Assembly (NCBI GenBank): GCA_910587735.1
Contig: CAJUNT010000007.1
Coordinates: forward strand, 81,698 to 145,697
DNA length: 64,000 bases
Source: an uncultured Clostridia bacterium
GTDB lineage: Bacteria; Bacillota; Clostridia; Lachnospirales; Anaerotignaceae
Direction: 5' to 3'
Each line of letters begins with the position of its first letter. Positions within the stretch are counted from its first letter, which is position 1. The notes below the pieces were generated by a model. The model had not been told where the DNA came from. It was given only the letters and a program-made list of their open reading frames with translations, and did no database searches. This document shows, piece by piece, positions 59,658-64,000 of this stretch. A program made the translations under genes and the position numbers.

Positions 59658-61199
59658 ATGCTGAATTTGTTAAGTAAATCGAATAGGCTTGTTAGCTTTA
59701 TTTTAGCGATGCTACTTATGACATCTGTATGTTTTGCAGAAAATAGTAAAAATAATGTTGATTTTCAGCCAGTTATTGCAAAAATAAAAAATAAAAGTGC
59801 AGATTTGATTTTGAATTATGATATTGATAACATAGAACTGGTAAAAATATTACGAGATGCGCATTATGCAACAATTCCTTATACTGTTGACTTAACAACA
59901 ATAAAACAAACAGAAAAATTTTATATTGACTTGCAACGTAGTATAGCAGATTTACAAGGCAATTTCAGTAGTTTTTCTAAAAAGCAAATTGCAGATATGG
60001 TGTTATTGTCTACTTCGTTTGCAAATGACTCTGAGTGTATTTCTGGATATTCTGTTTTAAATGCTTTGCTTGGTGATGAAAATATAAATAAAATAAAGAA
60101 GGAAGGTATAAAAAGTGTTTGTATAGCTCTTAGTGCCTTGACTTGCCATGACAAATATAAACAACTTAGTCAAACAGAACAAAAGCAGTTGCTAGAAATC
60201 ATTTTAAATTATCATTATGATAATATTTCTGATATAGTATGTGCTTTAATTGCTATTGATACTGCTGATATTTCTAGTATGAAAGTACAAGAATGGAAAA
60301 ATGGTATATTGAATAAAGTAGTCGATTTGTATAAAAATAATGAGTATGATATACAACAAATTGCAAATATTGTAACATCAGCTTTGATATTAGATATAGA
60401 TGTGGACTATGATGATAGATTTATAAAAGAAGGTCAGACAATTATAAATGTTTTGAATGAAAGGATAAAAAATACTACAATAAAAAATAAGGAATGTATA
60501 AAAAGTTTACTTACTTCTTTGGTATACTATGAAACAAAACAGAATCCTTATTATTATGGTAATTATCATTTAAGACAAAATCATAACAAAATTACAACAG
60601 AAATATATCAATATTTGTTCAATCAAAGTGATATTACAAATCATTGGGCAAAAAATGATATGATAGATAGTATTTTAAATGGTTTTATTTCTTATAATTA
60701 TAGTGTTGAAAAAAATATATTTCCTAATCAACCAATTACAAGAGGAGAATTTATTTCCCTCATTGTCAAAAGTCAAAATATAGAAAACAGCTCAGAAATA
60801 GTGTTTTCTGATATAACGAATTCTAATTATAAAAATGAAATCAGTGCTTTTGTAGAAAAATATATTGCAAAGAAATTTATTTCTCAATCAGAAAAAAATA
60901 CTTTTTTAAATTTATACTTTGGAGATAATTTTAGACCAGATGATGTTATCACAAGAGAAGAAGCTGCATTTTTTATTCAATGTGCATCTGGATATGCTAA
61001 TAAAATATTAACAGATAGTACTGAAAATTTAGAAGTGTTTACAGATTATAAAGATTGTGATGAAAAGTATATAAATATGTTAGAATTTTGTAGTCAAAGA
61101 GGCTTTATTTCGGGAAGAAACGGAAAACTTTTACCAAAAGAAGCATTAACAAGGGCAGAAGCTGTAACATTAATGAGTAAATTATTAAGGTATTGTTGA
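59658..61199 (+). CDS. SLH-domain surface protein with helical N-terminal domain
   Basis: A 513-residue exported protein. The signal peptide ends in VCFAE. Residues about 35-330 are an alpha-helical domain of unknown type (QLSQTEQKQLLEIILNYHYD and similar). Three C-terminal SLH domains begin near 335 (ITNHWAKNDMIDSILNGFIS, ITRGEFISLIVKS), 390 (ITREEAAFFIQCASGY) and 455 (YINMLEFCSQRGFISGRNG, LTRAEAVTLMSKLL), giving cell-wall anchoring. AGAAAGG lies before the ATG. It differs from the giant SLH protein in having the SLH part at the end. Function beyond surface location is not known. Confidence 0.82.
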   Translation: MLNLLSKSNRLVSFILAMLLMTSVCFAENSKNNVDFQPVIAKIKNKSADLILNYDIDNIELVKILRDAHYATIPYTVDLTTIKQTEKFYIDLQRSIADLQGNFSSFSKKQIADMVLLSTSFANDSECISGYSVLNALLGDENINKIKKEGIKSVCIALSALTCHDKYKQLSQTEQKQLLEIILNYHYDNISDIVCALIAIDTADISSMKVQEWKNGILNKVVDLYKNNEYDIQQIANIVTSALILDIDVDYDDRFIKEGQTIINVLNERIKNTTIKNKECIKSLLTSLVYYETKQNPYYYGNYHLRQNHNKITTEIYQYLFNQSDITNHWAKNDMIDSILNGFISYNYSVEKNIFPNQPITRGEFISLIVKSQNIENSSEIVFSDITNSNYKNEISAFVEKYIAKKFISQSEKNTFLNLYFGDNFRPDDVITREEAAFFIQCASGYANKILTDSTENLEVFTDYKDCDEKYINMLEFCSQRGFISGRNGKLLPKEALTRAEAVTLMSKLLRYC

Positions 61200-61513
61200 G
61201 TTTTATGCCAATGAGAAAATATGAGATTGAGAAAAAATATCATCAGAGATAATATAGCAATAATATGTAATATATTAGCAATTCTTATTTTTCTACAACG
61301 ATATAATCAAATAAGCTATATTACATTTTTATCAGTATAGCTATATGTATTTTTTGTATAATAAAACTATAGATAGAAAGGCGACAGTTTAAATAATTGT
61401 TGCTTTTTGTATTTGAAGAACATTCATTTATGACTTTTATTTGAAATTGTGTAATAATTAAGATATAATGAAAAACAAGAATATATTTGTAAGTAAAGGG
61501 TGTGATAAAAACA
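61200..61513. other. Intergenic region
   Basis: About 310 nt, strongly AT-rich. A weak hairpin GCGACA/TGTTGC near 61381-61405 with a T-rich tail could end the SLH transcript. No gene and no clear promoter could be assigned; a minus-strand open frame lacks a ribosome site. Confidence 0.4.
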
Positions 61514-62845
61514 ATGGTACGAAAGATATTTTGTATATTTATCTGCTTTTTCATGCTGTTTTTTACAGCGTGTGACAGTCAATCAGATGAAGAGACAGAT
61601 GTTTTTTCTATTTCAGAAGAAAAAAGAAAAGAATATAAGGAGAAAATAGACAAATTATTATATGATAATTATTGGAGATATGATGGCAGTTCTATCACAT
61701 TTTTTAAAGGAAATGTTCCTGAAAATACAGAAAAAAATAAAGATATGTTTGAGGCATCTTCTATTATAGGATTGAATATGAACACAAATGCTACAAAAGA
61801 GGCAATTATAGCAACTGTTCCATTACTTTATTATAATGGAGAAACAGCAGGACTTTTATATTGTTATTTTGTAAGAGATAAATTAATAGGTGCTTATTAT
61901 ACAGGCGGTTATAATAATGGGAATTATGCTTTAACAGATAGAAATGTATTTTTAATGGATGGTCATTTTTTAAAATATGAAACCGATACACCTTTTGCTC
62001 ATTTTATAGGAACAAAAAGTACATTTCCATCTGAGGGATTTTGTGATGTGGACAAAGATACACAAGGTAATCTTTTGGCAGCTACAATAAGCGAAGATGG
62101 CAGACTTTCATTATATCGTTATCGCAATTATTTCGGAAGATATCGTAATATTTATTTACAAAGAGGACTTGTAACAGATAGTGCTGCATTTTTAGAAGAA
62201 GGTATGGCAGTACTTTTAAGTCGAAGCATTACAGAGGGAACAGGAGAAGGACAAAATACTTATACTTCTTCTGAGAAATTAGTATTTTTAAACCGTAATT
62301 TTTCTGCTACGGGAGAAAGTATCGATTTATCCAACGGAAATTATACTTGTGTAGGTTTTGATGGCACAGAGCTTTATTTAATGAATAACAAAACATTAGA
62401 ATGTTATAAAAAAGAGGAACAAGGTTGGACAATATCGAATCAGTATTATTTGAATCATGGTGTAAAATATATGCATATTACTGATTTAGATGGAGATGAT
62501 ACATTAGAATATTTTTTAACAGATGGTTTTGATTTATATTTATATCAAAAAAGAGATACAGGTTTTATTAAAATATGGAGTACACATTTATCTATTAAAA
62601 GCATTGAGGGGGGTATTTACAGTGGTGATTTGAATAGAGATGGTGTAAAAGAAATTTATGTTTGTGATACGACAGGAACAGCAATAAGATATATATTAAC
62701 AGAAAATGGACTTGCTATAAAAAATGATGATATTGTATATGGACAAGTGATATATGCTATGGACTTAAATGGAGATGGCATAGATGAATATATAGGCACA
62801 AATAACATGGAAGATTCTAATACTATGGTATATTTTGAAGAATAA
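61514..62845 (+). CDS. Lipoprotein with FG-GAP/VCBS-like repeats
   Basis: A 443-residue lipoprotein; the lipobox is MLFFTAC near residue 19. The C-terminal half has repeated Asp-rich calcium-type turns of the FG-GAP/VCBS kind: HITDLDGDDTLEYFLTDG, YSGDLNRDGVKEIYVCD and YAMDLNGDGIDEYIGTN. Such repeats form beta-propeller blades. The N-terminal part is also beta-rich. ATG 61514 is chosen; GGGTG lies about 11 nt upstream, a little far, and the GTG at 61502 overlaps it. tadA follows after 9 nt, so they share a transcript without obvious functional relation. Confidence 0.7.
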   Translation: MVRKIFCIFICFFMLFFTACDSQSDEETDVFSISEEKRKEYKEKIDKLLYDNYWRYDGSSITFFKGNVPENTEKNKDMFEASSIIGLNMNTNATKEAIIATVPLLYYNGETAGLLYCYFVRDKLIGAYYTGGYNNGNYALTDRNVFLMDGHFLKYETDTPFAHFIGTKSTFPSEGFCDVDKDTQGNLLAATISEDGRLSLYRYRNYFGRYRNIYLQRGLVTDSAAFLEEGMAVLLSRSITEGTGEGQNTYTSSEKLVFLNRNFSATGESIDLSNGNYTCVGFDGTELYLMNNKTLECYKKEEQGWTISNQYYLNHGVKYMHITDLDGDDTLEYFLTDGFDLYLYQKRDTGFIKIWSTHLSIKSIEGGIYSGDLNRDGVKEIYVCDTTGTAIRYILTENGLAIKNDDIVYGQVIYAMDLNGDGIDEYIGTNNMEDSNTMVYFEE

Positions 62846-62854
62846 GGAGAATGT

Positions 62855-63316
62855 ATGTCAGAGCAAGAATATTATATGACAGAAGCATTGATTGAGGCAA
62901 AAAAGGCATTTGAACGAAATGAAGTACCTATTGGCGCTGTTATGGTAAGACAGGGAGAAATTATTGCTAGAGGGTATAATTTGCGTAATAATGCAAAAAA
63001 TCCACTTTGTCATGCAGAAATTGATGTAATTAACAAAAGTGCTGAAATCGTAGGAGATTGGCGTCTGGAAGACTGTACGCTTTATGTTACAGTAGAGCCT
63101 TGTCCTATGTGTGCAGGAGCGATTGTGCAGTCAAGAATACCAAAAGTAGTTTTTGGTACAAGAAATAGTAAAGCAGGCTGTGCAGGTTCCATATTAAATA
63201 TACTGCAAGAGCCACGCTTTAATCATCAGGTGGATATAGAGGAAAATGTTTTGCAACAACAATGTGCAGAATTGATGAAAGCGTTTTTTAAAAATTTTAG
63301 AAAAAAGAAAGAATAA
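62855..63316 (+). CDS. tadA: tRNA-specific adenosine deaminase
   Basis: A 153-residue zinc deaminase converting A34 to inosine in tRNA-Arg(ACG). The zinc motifs are CHAEIDVINKSAE (His and proton-shuttle Glu) and VEPCPMCAGAIVQSRI (two Cys). VPIGAVMVRQGEIIARGYN and FGTRNSKAGCAGSILNIL fit TadA. AAGGAG lies 4-5 nt before the ATG. In many Firmicutes the SRP RNA gene and dnaX follow; here the next gene is convergent. Confidence 0.94.
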   Translation: MSEQEYYMTEALIEAKKAFERNEVPIGAVMVRQGEIIARGYNLRNNAKNPLCHAEIDVINKSAEIVGDWRLEDCTLYVTVEPCPMCAGAIVQSRIPKVVFGTRNSKAGCAGSILNILQEPRFNHQVDIEENVLQQQCAELMKAFFKNFRKKKE

Positions 63317-63329
63317 ATTATATTTTATA

Positions 63330-63363
63330 AAGCCATATAGATATCAATCTATCTATATGGCTT
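63330..63363. terminator. Terminator of tadA
   Basis: AAGCCATATAGATA and TATCTATATGGCTT are perfect 14-nt arms around TCAATC; the 3' tail is AGTTTTTG. It lies between convergent genes. Confidence 0.8.
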
Positions 63364-63409
63364 AGTTTTTGTTATTTTACCATAAAGTTATTATAAAGAA
63401 TTTTATAAA

Positions 63410-63919
63410 TCACTCACCTGAAACGATGCCATAAAAAGCCCATTTATTTCCAGAGTCTGGAACTGAAAATTTAATGTAATATTCTTCATCTGTGTCTAAG
63501 TTGATAAAAGAAACATCACCATATGTATCTTTACTAACAGTAAAGGTTATGCTTTTGCTACCTACTTCTTTTTTGCTGCTATTATATAAAGTAATAATTA
63601 ATTTTGTTTTGTAATTTGCAGGTAATGTAGAAGCGCCACCTATATGTGAAAAATCGTTAACATCAACATATATATTAGAAACATTTTTGAATCTTTTATC
63701 TGTATAAAGTGCTGCACCCATACTCTCAACATTGTAGTTATAATTAGATTTTAATAAATCATGAACTGAATTATAATCAGGAGGCTTTGTTCCATATGGT
63801 TCTATTTCACTTGAAATAGGAGGTCTCTCTGATAATGTATGAATTTCGTTAGCAAATGCTGCAAGTGATATATTTAATGTCATAATTGATAATAAAATAA
63901 AAGTAAAAAATTTTTTCAA
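63410..63919 (-). CDS. Small secreted protein of unknown function
   Basis: A 169-residue exported protein. TTG 63919 follows AAGGAG by 9 nt. The signal peptide (FTFILLSIMTLNISLAAF) is cleaved near AFANE. The mature part is about 145 residues, beta-rich, with no cysteine: YNYNVESMGAALYTDKRFKN, then VNDFSHIGGASTLPANYKTK and a last strand set ending KWAFYGIVSGE. I do not recognise a family. Its size and build recall the secreted protein at 48310-48918, but I see no clear similarity. Confidence 0.7.
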   Translation of the reverse strand: MKKFFTFILLSIMTLNISLAAFANEIHTLSERPPISSEIEPYGTKPPDYNSVHDLLKSNYNYNVESMGAALYTDKRFKNVSNIYVDVNDFSHIGGASTLPANYKTKLIITLYNSSKKEVGSKSITFTVSKDTYGDVSFINLDTDEEYYIKFSVPDSGNKWAFYGIVSGE

Positions 63920-64000
63920 AATATATTTCTCCTTTTTGATTTTTAGGTTCTGTTACGTTAAAATGATATAGACAACAGCTCCTTATTGAAAGTACAATAA

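Noticed and set aside
63317..63409. Search for the SRP RNA gene that often follows tadA in Firmicutes
   Set aside because: Only a terminator and 45 nt of AT-rich DNA lie before the convergent gene; no SRP RNA core is present.
1..64000. CRISPR arrays, tRNA or rRNA genes, prophage and defence systems
   Set aside because: No regularly spaced repeats, no tRNA T-arm consensus with cloverleaf, and no integrase, restriction, toxin-antitoxin or phage structural genes were found.

Overview
The window is about one third GC and densely coded, with Firmicutes-type ribosome-binding sites (AGGAGG 6-9 nt before ATG, GTG or TTG). It carries a flagellar and chemotaxis locus, two SLH-domain surface proteins, and sporulation genes (spoIIE, a sipL homologue with SPOCS and LysM domains). 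This points to a motile, spore-forming, Gram-positive anaerobe of the class Clostridia, probably Lachnospirales or a related order. I cannot name the species. I saw no rRNA, tRNA, CRISPR array, prophage or intact insertion sequence. Most of the window looks like chromosomal backbone.

Layout. 1-1733: a partial exported C39-like peptidase (minus), a dispersed repeat and an orphan ftsE-like ATPase. 1754-7306: a very large flagellin behind a sigma-28 promoter and two CsrA-type hairpins, the flagellin lysine methylase fliB, then (minus) the csrA-fliW-DUF6470 cluster. 7501-21341 (minus): cheA-cheW-cheR-cheB, an FtsA/PilM-like actin ATPase, then flgM-flgN-flgK-flgL. 21395-28454 (plus): FliK-like and FlhB-C-like export genes, a PilZ protein and a 1566-residue SLH/beta-helix/Ig-like surface protein. 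28518-35945: queG, recU, a GH26-like lipoprotein, tldD-tldE, signal peptidase I and a calcium-loop protein. 36071-37642: sipL (minus). 37822-43302: a YesN/YesM two-component system with two sugar-binding-type proteins and no transporter. 43303-44520: a gene-poor stretch with a candidate small RNA, a 60-residue basic protein and a second repeat copy. 44560-51127: threonine aldolase, spoIIE, a small secreted protein lacking a normal start codon, tilS-hpt and a second candidate small RNA. 51355-59613: ftsH, an FlK-like thioesterase, argF, birA, a small conserved gene, an ECF S component, two tandem type III pantothenate kinases and dusB. 59658-63919: another SLH protein, an FG-GAP-like lipoprotein, tadA and a secreted protein (minus).

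How the genes fit together. The 5' half can sustain a flagellar homeostasis loop: flagellin, its translational repressor CsrA, the CsrA antagonist FliW, the flagellin methylase, FlgM with the hook-filament junction proteins, and the chemotaxis core. Perfect sigma-28 -10 elements precede flagellin, flgM (at a distance) and cheA. The SLH and PilZ genes link this locus to the cell surface and possibly to c-di-GMP. The sporulation genes carry recognisable stage-specific promoters: a Spo0A-type promoter at spoIIE and a sigma-E-type promoter at sipL. The YesMN cluster looks like a sugar-sensing module. The tilS-hpt-ftsH and birA-panT-coaX-dusB blocks are standard clostridial housekeeping neighbourhoods.

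Most notable observations: the double CsrA hairpin on flagellin; a CoaX pair in which the first copy has lost the GADR aspartate; the actin-like protein inside the motility cluster; an 18-bp motif shared upstream of flgM and cheB next to stacked hairpins; two candidate small RNAs; a gene whose start codon appears to be ATA; and strongly enlarged flagellin, FlgK and FlgL.
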